From an uncultured Actinomyces sp. (GTDB taxonomy: Bacteria > Actinomycetota > Actinomycetes > Actinomycetales > Actinomycetaceae): a stretch of 8,035 nucleotides of DNA. Positions 1-6,637 of this stretch are shown piece by piece. The notes below the pieces were generated by a model that worked only from the letters and a program-made list of their open reading frames with translations, was not told the DNA's origin and searched no databases. Made by a program: the position numbers and the translations under genes. Each line of letters starts with the position of its first letter. Positions within the stretch are counted from its first letter, which is position 1. The stretch lies in NCBI GenBank assembly GCA_938022345.1, contig CALIEP010000404.1, positions 1-8,035 of the forward strand, written 5' to 3'.

Positions 1-26
1 TAGGGCTGCTGTGCGGGTTGTCGGCC
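1..26 (-). other. In-frame Gln/Pro-rich continuation after the TAG stop
   Basis: Downstream of the TAG at 27-29 the same frame reads G-R-Q-P-A-Q-Q-P up to the window edge, with the same composition as the tail before the stop. Either the gene once extended further, or this is untranslated DNA that recently belonged to the tail. Too short to decide. Confidence 0.4.
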
Positions 27-2060
27 CTATTGCTGGCCCTGCTGCGAAGCAGGTCCGTAGGGGTTGCTAGAAGCCTGTGCACTCTGCTGCCATTGCTGCT
101 GAGCTGGGACCTGACTCTGCGACCGCCACTGCTGGTTTTGCCCGGGCTGCTGGCCCTGTGCAGGTTGCTGTCCCCACTGCTGAGGGGCACCGTAAGGAGA
201 GCCCTGAGCCTGAGGCTGCTGGCTTTGTTGCGGAGCCGGCGGAACAATACTTTGACCGCGGAAGCTCATACCTTGCTGTTGCAGCTGTTGCAGCTGTTGG
301 GGAGGAAGCGGCTGCCCCCACTGCTGGCGAGGTGCTTGCTGCTGGCTTGGAATGGGAGCATATCCCTGCTGTCCCCATTGTTGCGGTGCGGGTTGCTGTT
401 GCTGCTGGGGCGGAAGGGGCTGCCCCCACTGCTGCGGTGCTGCAAGAGGAGCACTTTGAGGTGCTTGGGTCTGTCCCCACTGCTGCGGTGCAGGCTGCTG
501 CTGTTGCTGCTGCTGGGGCCGTTGTCCCCACTGCTGCGGGGCAGGCTGGGGTGCGGGGGACTGGGAAGGCTGAGGAGGCTGGTTCCACTGCTGCTGCGCG
601 CCTTGCTCAGGCTGCGACTGAGCAGCAGCTGGTGCCGGAGCAGCCGGTGCCGGAGCAGCCGGCGCAGGGGCCGAGGCCGCTGCAGCCGCTTGCTCTTCTA
701 CGTGGGGCTTTGCCTGCACGGGTTCAGCTGTCGGTTGTACGGAAGGCGCCGATTGGTTCGGTGTTTGAGCTTCAGGCTGGGAAACCGCAGAATGACTGGC
801 CGGTGAAGGGGCCGACTTCGGTGCCGGAGGAATGTGCACTGCAGGTGCTGGGGTCTGTTTCTGCGGTGTAGCAGCTTGCGTTGATACCGACTGAGGTTGT
901 GCTGCCGCTGCCTGAGTTTGAGGCTGTGCGCTCTGTTGCTGAGCAGCCGGAACGGCAGCCTCTGCGGCAGGGGCTGCGGGCTGAGCTGCAGGGGCTGCGG
1001 GCTGAGCTGCAGGTTGAGGAGAAGCCTGGAAAGTAGCGGGAGCGGTACTCTGGGGAGCTGTACCTAGCGGAGCTGAACCCTGAGGAATTGCACCGGGTGC
1101 GCTGCTCTGCTGGCGGGCTGCCTTTGCCGCTGCCTTTGCACGCTTTCGCTCATCGCGCTCGCGGCGCTTATCTTCACGAGTGCGTTCGCGCGTCGACGGA
1201 GCTGCTGCATGCGCCTGTTCATCTCCCGATGCTTGGTCAGCATTCTTGGAAGCGGAAGAGAGACTGCGAAGAACGAAAATAACGAGTGCTCCAACCACCA
1301 GAACACCAGCTACGACACCACCGATAATCCAGATCAGTGACGATGAGAACGACGAAGAAGCCGGAGTCGACGGAGCTGTGCGGTTGCGGTCAGGCGCAGT
1401 TGGTTCGGGAGCGGGCTCGGGCAGCGGGCTGAGGGTAGGAATATCAGTTCCAAATTGCCCATTCACCGTGGCAGGGCCCTGATAGGAGCTCGTCTTCTTA
1501 CCGTGGACTGCCACCTTTCCGGTGGGCTTTTGCCACGTCACGACCTGATGAACCGGCGAGTAGTCGCTGGTGCCACGCTTTGCGCGGTCTTCATCGTGGA
1601 ACTGGGCGCCTTCAGAGGCAGTATCAACTTCGAATACCAGCGGGTTGACATTGATGAAACCAATATCGCGCTGGCGACCTAGGAAGTCAGTCTCTTTCAT
1701 CAACTGGTCTGCAGAATAGACCAAGGTGAAATCGCCCTGTTCGGTCAGCGAATAGTACTTTCCGACGGCATCCCCACTTTCGAAGGGTGGGAAAACCGAG
1801 CAGCGAGTGAAGTTATCGCCCTGCGCGAATTCGATGCGGTAGTCGCCATTCCCATTCGAGAAGGATTTACATTTTCCCTCATCGATTTGCTTGGAGCGGT
1901 CGTAAATGTCGAAAGCCTTGCCGACACTTCCCTTGTTATAGACGCTCAAAGTCACGGAGATGGTCAGATCTGAATTAGCTGCCTGTGCACTGGTCGCTGT
2001 TGGGAGAACGAGCGCTCCGGCAAGCACAAGTGCGGCTGCCGTAGAGTACAAACGCTTCAT
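27..2060 (-). CDS. Exported single-pass membrane protein with long Gln/Pro/Ala-rich repeat tail, remote paralogue 6
   Basis: The protein has 677 residues from the ATG at 2058-2060. A classical signal peptide (about 1-28, cleavage near AQA) precedes an exported domain (about 29-205). C64 and C87 keep the same 23-position spacing as the other five, and D-R-S-K-x-(hydrophobic)-x-E before C64 resembles their D-x-S-K-T-L/M-T-E. Otherwise similarity is low. A Pro-rich linker (about 206-238) leads to one transmembrane helix (about 242-265). A strongly charged, Arg-rich segment follows (291-316: RERTREDKRRERDERKR and onward), then about 360 residues made almost wholly of Gln, Pro and Ala. QQW(G) repeats run from 490 to 659, with a 7-Gln run at 516-522 and NPYGP at 666-670. 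Positive residues after the helix place the tail in the cytoplasm. The stop is TAG inside Gln-rich sequence, and the same frame continues as GRQPAQQP to the window edge. No enzyme motif; a scaffold or multivalent binding tail is a guess. Confidence 0.85.
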   Translation of the reverse strand: MKRLYSTAAALVLAGALVLPTATSAQAANSDLTISVTLSVYNKGSVGKAFDIYDRSKQIDEGKCKSFSNGNGDYRIEFAQGDNFTRCSVFPPFESGDAVGKYYSLTEQGDFTLVYSADQLMKETDFLGRQRDIGFINVNPLVFEVDTASEGAQFHDEDRAKRGTSDYSPVHQVVTWQKPTGKVAVHGKKTSSYQGPATVNGQFGTDIPTLSPLPEPAPEPTAPDRNRTAPSTPASSSFSSSLIWIIGGVVAGVLVVGALVIFVLRSLSSASKNADQASGDEQAHAAAPSTRERTREDKRRERDERKRAKAAAKAARQQSSAPGAIPQGSAPLGTAPQSTAPATFQASPQPAAQPAAPAAQPAAPAAEAAVPAAQQQSAQPQTQAAAAQPQSVSTQAATPQKQTPAPAVHIPPAPKSAPSPASHSAVSQPEAQTPNQSAPSVQPTAEPVQAKPHVEEQAAAAASAPAPAAPAPAAPAPAAAQSQPEQGAQQQWNQPPQPSQSPAPQPAPQQWGQRPQQQQQQQPAPQQWGQTQAPQSAPLAAPQQWGQPLPPQQQQQPAPQQWGQQGYAPIPSQQQAPRQQWGQPLPPQQLQQLQQQGMSFRGQSIVPPAPQQSQQPQAQGSPYGAPQQWGQQPAQGQQPGQNQQWRSQSQVPAQQQWQQSAQASSNPYGPASQQGQQ
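84..593 (-). repeat. QQWGQ-encoding repeat tract with a 51-bp register
   Basis: This stretch encodes nine QQW units in the tail of the 27-2060 gene. QQWGQ falls at residues 509, 526, 543 and 560, an exact 17-residue (51-bp) period, then at 579 and 627. Degenerate forms are QQWNQ (490), QQWRS (643) and QQWQQ (655). On the plus strand the period is visible as CCCCA(C/T)TG(C/T)TG(C)GG-like cores beginning at 373, 424, 475 and 526. QQWGQPLPPQQ occurs twice (543 and 579). The copies differ at silent and Gln/Pro positions, so the array is not brand new. Confidence 0.85.
495..515 (-). repeat. CAG/CAA poly-Gln run
   Basis: Seven consecutive Gln codons, six CAG and one CAA, inside the tail of the 27-2060 gene. 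The single CAA interrupts an otherwise pure CAG tract. Such tracts can change length by slippage. Confidence 0.8.
631..660 (-). repeat. Perfect 15-bp tandem duplication
   Basis: GGTGCCGGAGCAGCC on the plus strand is repeated twice head to tail (631-645 and 646-660). It encodes an Ala-Pro-Ala-Ala-Pro unit in the tail of the 27-2060 gene. The exact identity suggests a recent slippage event. Confidence 0.85.
970..1011 (-). repeat. Perfect 21-bp tandem duplication
   Basis: A 21-bp unit is present twice without mismatch (970-990 and 991-1011) and encodes a seven-residue Ala/Gln/Pro unit twice in the tail of the 27-2060 gene. It keeps the reading frame, as expected for slippage tolerated in a disordered segment. 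Confidence 0.85.
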
Positions 2061-2067
2061 TGAGACA

Positions 2068-2072
2068 TCCTT
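2068..2072 (-). promoter_or_regulatory. Ribosome binding site that selects the ATG at 2058-2060
   Basis: AAGGA on the minus strand, 7 nt before ATG. It argues against a TTG start 12 codons upstream (2094-2096), which would also put an acidic, non-signal stretch before the signal peptide. Confidence 0.72.
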
Positions 2073-2095
2073 CGAAATTGAATCAAGCTTCTGCA

Positions 2096-2123
2096 AGCAT
2101 ATCGAATTGTTTTAGCGTGGCAA
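2096..2123 (-). promoter_or_regulatory. Weak promoter candidate before the Gln-rich gene
   Basis: On the minus strand TTGCCA (2118-2123) is separated by 16 nt from TATGCT (2096-2101), a reasonable but imperfect match to a housekeeping sigma -35/-10 pair. It lies in an AT-richer 82-nt gap, about 36-41 nt upstream of the ATG. It could give the last gene its own transcript. Chance matches of this quality are common. Confidence 0.28.
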
Positions 2124-2142
2124 AAATGCTGAAGCAGAGTGC

Positions 2143-3195
2143 TTAGCTAGTCGGCGGTCCATAGGGATTTCGCGGTGAATCTTCATGAGCTCCAGGGAAT
2201 TCAGTAGACGCAGACCCCGGTTTTTTGGAGCGTCCCTGAGTATCGCCTATTGCATCCGATTCACCTTCCCATTGCGTCGCGAAAGGATTTGGGGAAGTGC
2301 GAGCAGGTGACCCCATTGCGCTTGGAATAGAAGAGGAACTGAAGGGGGACGGAGGTGTGGGGTTCTTCGTTTTGGCCTTGCGCTTCTGGCGTCTGTCGAA
2401 CCATGTACGCAAGAGAATGATCACAGTTGCCGGAAATAAGATGCTCCCCGTCATCGCCAGAACCAGTCGGGTGAATGATCCTTGGGAAGAGGACGATGGT
2501 GATTGAGTCGTGGGTGAACTTGTAGCGGTAGCGCTGCGCGCGTACTGAGCGTCTTGAAGATTCGTTGGCATGGGGACTGCGACAACCCCATTGAAGTTTT
2601 TGCGTTCGATGGTGTGGAAATCCTTCGCTTTTTCTACAATTCCCTCAGCAGCAAAGGTGGGCGTGTGAATATTTAGCCACTCCACGGTACTGAAGTTGGG
2701 GTGGCTGTCATCTAGCTGAGCGCCGCTGCTGGTTTTAATGAAACGCATGTAAAACCCTGAAAGTGTGACGCTCTGACGTGCGACGACTGTATTTTCGGGA
2801 AGACCCAAAGACAGCTTCTCTAAGGTCAGTGGTGACGTAGCGAATGTTAACTTCCCGTCTTCGTCGATGCCGACATAGGGATTCGCGTATCGGTTAAATT
2901 CCGTGCGCATGGTGCAATCGTTCGAATATGTCGCTTGAGTAAAAGTCACCGAGGACCAATCCAGCGCAACGGGAGAAGCCTGGCAGGCCTCTTCAGTCAG
3001 TGTCTTCGAGAAATCGTGCACCGTTACTTGATAGCTGACCGAATTTGGTTCACGAATTGTGAAGTCTTCCTCAATTTTTACCTCGTTTTCGGCGCTATAA
3101 CCGGGGGTAGCGGTGAAAAGCGATAGAGCAATGACAGAAGCGCACACAGCCGCCCAAGTCTGCAGGCGGTGAAGGTGTCGGTGATAGGGGTGCAT
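2143..3195 (-). CDS. Exported single-pass membrane protein, paralogue 5
   Basis: The protein has 350 residues from the ATG at 3193-3195. This start places the cysteines at 71 and 94, as in paralogues 1, 2 and 4, and follows a good GAGGA. The signal peptide has a His-rich beginning (MHPYHRHLHRL) and a likely cleavage near residue 34, after GYS or GYSA, a weaker site than in the other members. The exported domain shows DFSKTLTEEAC, EFNRYANPY, LTFATS, an AAEG block and ERKNFNG. A Ser/Thr-rich linker precedes one transmembrane helix (about 242-264), followed by DRRQKRKAK, so the tail lies inside. The tail carries SPFS (283-286), NPFATQW (303-309) and a terminal RNPYGPPTS. The gap from the previous stop is 54 nt, and 82 nt separate it from the next start. 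Function unknown; no catalytic motif seen. Confidence 0.84.
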   Translation of the reverse strand: MHPYHRHLHRLQTWAAVCASVIALSLFTATPGYSAENEVKIEEDFTIREPNSVSYQVTVHDFSKTLTEEACQASPVALDWSSVTFTQATYSNDCTMRTEFNRYANPYVGIDEDGKLTFATSPLTLEKLSLGLPENTVVARQSVTLSGFYMRFIKTSSGAQLDDSHPNFSTVEWLNIHTPTFAAEGIVEKAKDFHTIERKNFNGVVAVPMPTNLQDAQYARSATATSSPTTQSPSSSSQGSFTRLVLAMTGSILFPATVIILLRTWFDRRQKRKAKTKNPTPPSPFSSSSIPSAMGSPARTSPNPFATQWEGESDAIGDTQGRSKKPGSASTEFPGAHEDSPRNPYGPPTS

Positions 3196-3200
3196 AAATT

Positions 3201-3205
3201 TCCTC
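3201..3205 (-). promoter_or_regulatory. Ribosome binding site that selects the ATG at 3193-3195
   Basis: GAGGA on the minus strand, 5 nt before the ATG. A TTG four codons upstream (3205-3207) overlaps this site and so is unlikely to be the start. Confidence 0.7.
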
Positions 3206-3249
3206 AAGGTGAGCTGAGATTCAAGGATGTGCGTGCAGTCCTGCTCGAT

Positions 3250-4212
3250 TTAAGCCGAAGGGCTACGCCACTCCGAATCGAAAGGATTGTGAGGTTCTTG
3301 AACAGTCGGGGTGGGTGCGGGGGGTGTCGAAGACTGGGCTTGGTAGTCCGAGGAGGCAAGGGTCCCCGCCTGAGTCTTATTTCGTTCTAGACCCTTCTTC
3401 AGTATCCACCACATGCACCACACGAAAAACCCCCCCAGTCCCACGCCGATTACGGGGTTGATGACCCGGTTGATCAGCCACCCAAGACTAAAGGGTGATG
3501 GCGAGCTTGCTGTAGACGAAGGAGTGTATGGCGTCGGCGCCGCAATGGTGCGTGAATGCGGAAAATCTGTCATTTCAGTCGGCACAGGAACGGCCGTAAG
3601 TTCGTTGAAATCTTTGCGCTCAATCGGGTGGGAATAAGAAGAAGAACCTTGGATATATCCTTCGGCACCGACGACCGAACCGAGGTCATCAATCCAGCTC
3701 ACCGAATCGCTCGTCGGGTTGCTTTCGTCGAGTTTCGCGCCTTTCGTGCCCTTTGTGATGGCCAGGTATCCGCCGGTGAAGTCAACTCGACGTGCTATCA
3801 CAGAAATATCTTCGGGCAGGCCAAGCGAGAGGTCTTTGAGCTCCAGTGGAGCCGCGGCAAAGGTCACCTTTCCATCCTGATCGACTCCAACGTACGGGTT
3901 TGTTGCGCGCTTGAAATCCGTAGTAATTTCGCAGTAGTAGGAGTCTGAATAATCTGTGAAGCGAGTCTGAGACCATTGTTGGACCATGGGAGATGCATCG
4001 CAAGCATTTTGGGTGAGCGTCTTTGAATAGTCGATAACCGTGATGGAGTGACTGACGTTGCCGTCCGACAAAATCATGAAAAGCTCTCTGATCGCCGCCT
4101 GATTGCGAACAGCATGAGCGGGCGATGCCCCGAATAAGGAAGCGGAAATCATGAGCGCACAGGCAGCGATACTGAGCAAAACGCGATTTCGTCTGGAAAT
4201 AGATGCTCTCAC
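3250..4212 (-). CDS. Exported single-pass membrane protein, paralogue 4, GTG start
   Basis: The protein has 320 residues from the GTG at 4210-4212. An in-frame ATG at 4270-4272, overlapping the previous stop as ATGA, would add 20 basic residues before the signal peptide. I prefer GTG because it has a well-spaced AAGGA, gives a 34-residue signal peptide (cleavage after AHA), and puts the two cysteines at 71 and 94, exactly as in paralogues 1 and 2. The exported domain has DYSKTLTQNAC, DFKRATNPY, VTFAA and ERKDFNE. A Pro/Ser/Thr linker leads to a membrane segment at about 243-271, rich in Gly and Trp, followed by KKGLERNK. The cytoplasmic tail is the shortest of the set, about 50 residues, and ends in NPFDSEWRSPSA. 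Its nearest relative appears to be the next gene (2143-3195), which shares the SKTLT motif and LSLGLPE. Function unknown. Confidence 0.83.
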   Translation of the reverse strand: MRASISRRNRVLLSIAACALMISASLFGASPAHAVRNQAAIRELFMILSDGNVSHSITVIDYSKTLTQNACDASPMVQQWSQTRFTDYSDSYYCEITTDFKRATNPYVGVDQDGKVTFAAAPLELKDLSLGLPEDISVIARRVDFTGGYLAITKGTKGAKLDESNPTSDSVSWIDDLGSVVGAEGYIQGSSSYSHPIERKDFNELTAVPVPTEMTDFPHSRTIAAPTPYTPSSTASSPSPFSLGWLINRVINPVIGVGLGGFFVWCMWWILKKGLERNKTQAGTLASSDYQAQSSTPPAPTPTVQEPHNPFDSEWRSPSA

Positions 4213-4219
4213 GAGTAAT

Positions 4220-4224
4220 TCCTT
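4220..4224 (-). promoter_or_regulatory. Ribosome binding site that selects a GTG start
   Basis: AAGGA on the minus strand, 7 nt before GTG at 4210-4212. The competing ATG at 4270-4272 has only an AGAGGA touching it, with no room for spacing. Confidence 0.7.
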
Positions 4225-4268
4225 AGTTTTTCGTGATTTCCTGCGGCTGTGAACACGTAAGTCTGAAG

Positions 4269-5483
4269 TCATTCCTCTGGCGGCGCAAAACGATTGCGTC
4301 CCTCTGAGGCTTTGTGCGACGCTGTCCCGCCCTGCGTGGAAGAAGATGGTCGGAAAGGATCATCCGCGGCCTCGGCTGCCGACGCTGCCTCGGGAATCGA
4401 AGGAATGTCCGGGGTGCTGGACGCAGGCTCGAGGGCGAAGGGATTACGCTCCAGTGGGGTCGGGGAGGGGAAGGCCTCGGGGTAGTGGAGCGCAGTGGAG
4501 GCCTCGTCCTCGGTAACAGGCTGTGAACTTACATCAAAAAGATTCTCTGAACTTGGCTGGGCAGGTGGTCGAGCTGGCTCGTAGTACTGGGGAACACTGA
4601 ACGGCGACGGCTCTGCTTTCTTTTGCTTCTTCTTCCTCTTCTTTTTGAGTGAGTCAAAGCCCCAGACAATCGCGATAAAGATGATGGCTATCGGAAGACC
4701 GCCGTATTTTTGAAGCGAACTCAAGATGGTGTCAAAAAACGAAATGGCGTCAGGCGTGGAGTTTGAATTCTGAGAACTTGTTGCACGTCGCGACGCGGCT
4801 TTGGACGGAGCCGAGGTCGCTTGATTGACGGTCGTGAGGTCACTAGGCACATCAACTGGTGAAATACCCCCGAGCTCCATGCGGCTAATCGGTTGAAAAT
4901 TTGAGTGCACCTTGACCGTGCAAATAGCTGCGACGGGAGCATTCAGTGCATCGCCGCTCCACTGGACAAAGACGGAACGATTGTAGCCATCGGTAATAAT
5001 ACCCTGCGATGAAACCTGGGTAATTGCGGCGTTCGGTGCGCCTAAACTGATGGAACGCCTGCCTTTGATATCTGTATCAGCAGGGAAAGAAAGATGGAGG
5101 TCCTCAGCAGTTACCGGGCGTGTGGCAAAGGTGAAATCGCCCTGTTTATTGATTGCTAGGTAGGGATTATTGCCCACGATTTTTGCGCTAATCCTGCAAT
5201 ATGACTGGTTATTGTCATTTGAGAAGGTTGTTCCCGCGCCGAGTTTCGTCTGGGGCAGAGAATGGCATGCCTCTTCGGTCATTGTGTGAGAGGAATCGAA
5301 GATGTTGAGCTCATAGCTGATGAATCCGATATCGCTGAAGGTGAAGCTCTCGAAAATGTTGACATAGGCATTGTCAGCCAGTGCGGGTGTCGCCATCAGC
5401 GTGGACGCGCTACCGGCAACGAGGAACGTACAGGCTGACATTCCCAGCAGGCGTGCCACGCATCGCATCAGAGTGGATCGCAT
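4269..5483 (-). CDS. Exported single-pass membrane protein, paralogue 3 (divergent), with extra cysteine and Lys-rich juxtamembrane patch
   Basis: The protein has 404 residues. A signal peptide (about 1-36, cleavage after ALA) precedes an exported domain with C73 and C96, again 23 positions apart. It is the outlier of the five close paralogues. The Trp a few residues after the first Cys is missing, and DFNRxxNPY is reduced to NNPYLAIN (105-112). The AAEG block reads AAIC, adding a third cysteine (C188) that could stay free or link two chains. One transmembrane helix (about 261-277) is followed by KKKRKKKQKK, a Lys-rich patch where the others use Arg. The tail (about 278-404) carries SPFSV (293-297), ERNPFA (345-350), DDPF (374-377) and a terminal GRNRFAPPEE. 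It shares an AEAAD..DP(F/Y) stretch with paralogue 1. Its TGA stop overlaps an ATG at 4270-4272, but that ATG is probably not the real start of the next gene. Function unknown. Confidence 0.83.
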   Translation of the reverse strand: MRSTLMRCVARLLGMSACTFLVAGSASTLMATPALADNAYVNIFESFTFSDIGFISYELNIFDSSHTMTEEACHSLPQTKLGAGTTFSNDNNQSYCRISAKIVGNNPYLAINKQGDFTFATRPVTAEDLHLSFPADTDIKGRRSISLGAPNAAITQVSSQGIITDGYNRSVFVQWSGDALNAPVAAICTVKVHSNFQPISRMELGGISPVDVPSDLTTVNQATSAPSKAASRRATSSQNSNSTPDAISFFDTILSSLQKYGGLPIAIIFIAIVWGFDSLKKKRKKKQKKAEPSPFSVPQYYEPARPPAQPSSENLFDVSSQPVTEDEASTALHYPEAFPSPTPLERNPFALEPASSTPDIPSIPEAASAAEAADDPFRPSSSTQGGTASHKASEGRNRFAPPEE

Positions 5484-5488
5484 ATGAG

Positions 5489-5495
5489 TCCTTCC
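5489..5495 (-). promoter_or_regulatory. Ribosome binding site of the 4269-5483 gene
   Basis: GGAAGGA on the minus strand, 5 nt before the ATG at 5481-5483. The 108-nt gap upstream (5484-5591) is the longest inside the cluster; I see no convincing hairpin or promoter in it. Confidence 0.7.
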
Positions 5496-5591
5496 AAGAT
5501 CATTGCCGAGGCTGTGGCCAGTCTAGTGGGAGTGTGCCCTCCTGTGTGGGGTGAGGTCGAGGAGGACTCCAGCTGTATCGGTAGAAAACGT

Positions 5592-6626
5592 TCAGTTCTT
5601 TGGCGGTTCAAATGGGTTGCGCCATCCGGTTGAAGAGGGAGAAGGCGCTTGCGTGCCAGCGGAGGGCGAACCCTGGTAGGGCGAAGTGGGTCCTGATCCT
5701 GCCTGTGTGCCCATACTGGTCGGCGTATAGGTGCCTGTGGGCGTCGTCGAACCGTATGGTTGGGGGAAGGGCACTCCAGTTTGGTATGAGGTGAAACCAC
5801 CTTGGTAGATACCACTCTTCTCTTTCCTCCTGCGTGAGATCAAAACTGCAGAAATCACCACGAGAACGGCGGTGATGAATAAACAGGAGAAAAGAACCAA
5901 ATGCATACCTGGAGTTCCATAGAGTGGGCGCCCTAGCGCCCCGGTTCCTTGGACATTGCTGGTGGGCGGAGTCGTGACACTGGGGGGCTGAAGATCAGTG
6001 GGCACTTCAACAGCGCTAATGCCGTTAAAGTCCTCGCGTTCTTGAGTGCGGAAGCGGTTGTCGATTTCCACCGTTCCTTCGGCAGCGACCACTTCTTCAG
6101 AAACCTCATCCCAGTTAATGGTGTCGCCAGAATCATCGCGACGCACTGAGGCACCTTCGCTCACAAGTGATGTATTCAGGTTCCGCCCCATCAAAGCAAA
6201 CCGATGCGAAGAAACAACGGTATTGCTGGGAAGACCGAGGTTGAGGTCTTCAATTTTTACAAGTTTTGCGGCGAAAGTGACGTGTCCACTTGAGTCAACC
6301 GCCACATAGGGATTCTTGTGTCGGTTGAAATCGGTTTCGATGCGGCAATAGTTGTAAGAAGAATTGGCTTCGAATTCGACAACCGACCACTGTTGAGCCA
6401 AGGGAACTGCCTCGCAGGCAGCTTCGGTCATGGTTTGAGTGCGGTCAAAGACCGATAGCTCGTATTGGCTACGTCCGCTACTGCGTACGTAAACGCTTTC
6501 AATAATCGAGACCTCTTGCTCTTGAGCATGAGTAGGGGTGGACAAGCCAATCGCGACAAGGAACCCACACGCAAAAGCACAGGCAAGGAAAGAGTGCGCT
6601 GCCGGCCTCGGGAAAGAAAAAAGCAT
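5592..6626 (-). CDS. Exported single-pass membrane protein, paralogue 2, with Thr/Pro/Gly/Tyr-rich tail
   Basis: The protein has 344 residues. A signal peptide (about 1-34, cleavage after THA) precedes an exported domain with C71 and C94 at exactly the same positions as in paralogue 1. It also has DFNRHKNPY (99-107), VTFAA, the VVAAEGT block and EREDFNG. One transmembrane helix (about 241-263) is followed by SRRRKEK, placing the tail (264-344) inside the cell. The tail begins with YQGGF, matching YQSGGF at the same place in paralogue 1, and ends in GWRNPFEPPKN, the clearest copy of the shared C-terminal motif. The gene starts 9 nt after the previous stop. The nearly identical block layout makes it the nearest relative of paralogue 1, consistent with local duplication. 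C16 and C20 in the signal peptide do not form a lipobox. No enzyme motif is visible and the function is unknown. Confidence 0.85.
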   Translation of the reverse strand: MLFSFPRPAAHSFLACAFACGFLVAIGLSTPTHAQEQEVSIIESVYVRSSGRSQYELSVFDRTQTMTEAACEAVPLAQQWSVVEFEANSSYNYCRIETDFNRHKNPYVAVDSSGHVTFAAKLVKIEDLNLGLPSNTVVSSHRFALMGRNLNTSLVSEGASVRRDDSGDTINWDEVSEEVVAAEGTVEIDNRFRTQEREDFNGISAVEVPTDLQPPSVTTPPTSNVQGTGALGRPLYGTPGMHLVLFSCLFITAVLVVISAVLISRRRKEKSGIYQGGFTSYQTGVPFPQPYGSTTPTGTYTPTSMGTQAGSGPTSPYQGSPSAGTQAPSPSSTGWRNPFEPPKN

Positions 6627-6632
6627 CAGATA

Positions 6633-6637
6633 CTCCT
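6633..6637 (-). promoter_or_regulatory. Ribosome binding site overlapping the preceding stop codon
   Basis: AGGAG on the minus strand, 6 nt before the ATG at 6624-6626. Its first two bases are the AG of the TAG stop (6636-6638) of the upstream gene, an arrangement that favours coupled translation. Confidence 0.75.

Noticed and set aside
18..871. Long plus-strand open frames (Leu-rich and Ala/Val-rich) opposite the Gln-rich tail
   Set aside because: They are mirror frames of the repetitive Gln/Pro/Ala codons, have no Shine-Dalgarno or sensible protein features, and lie opposite a well-supported gene.
2100..2142. Terminator between the 2143-3195 and 27-2060 genes (TGCTTCAGCA followed by TTTTT on the minus strand)
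   Set aside because: The stem is only 3-4 bp with a two-to-three base loop, too weak to be a terminator, although the T-run is real.
4134..4212. Twin-arginine signal in the 3250-4212 protein (SRRNRVLL)
   Set aside because: The residue two places after the Arg pair is Arg rather than a hydrophobic residue, and the rest fits an ordinary Sec signal peptide like those of its paralogues.
5468..5815. Minus-strand 115-codon open frame running from the tail of paralogue 2 across the 108-nt gap
   Set aside because: It is out of frame with a convincing tail that ends in the shared WRNPFEPP motif, and its Pro/Arg-rich translation looks like a shifted reading of that tail. No start signal supports it.
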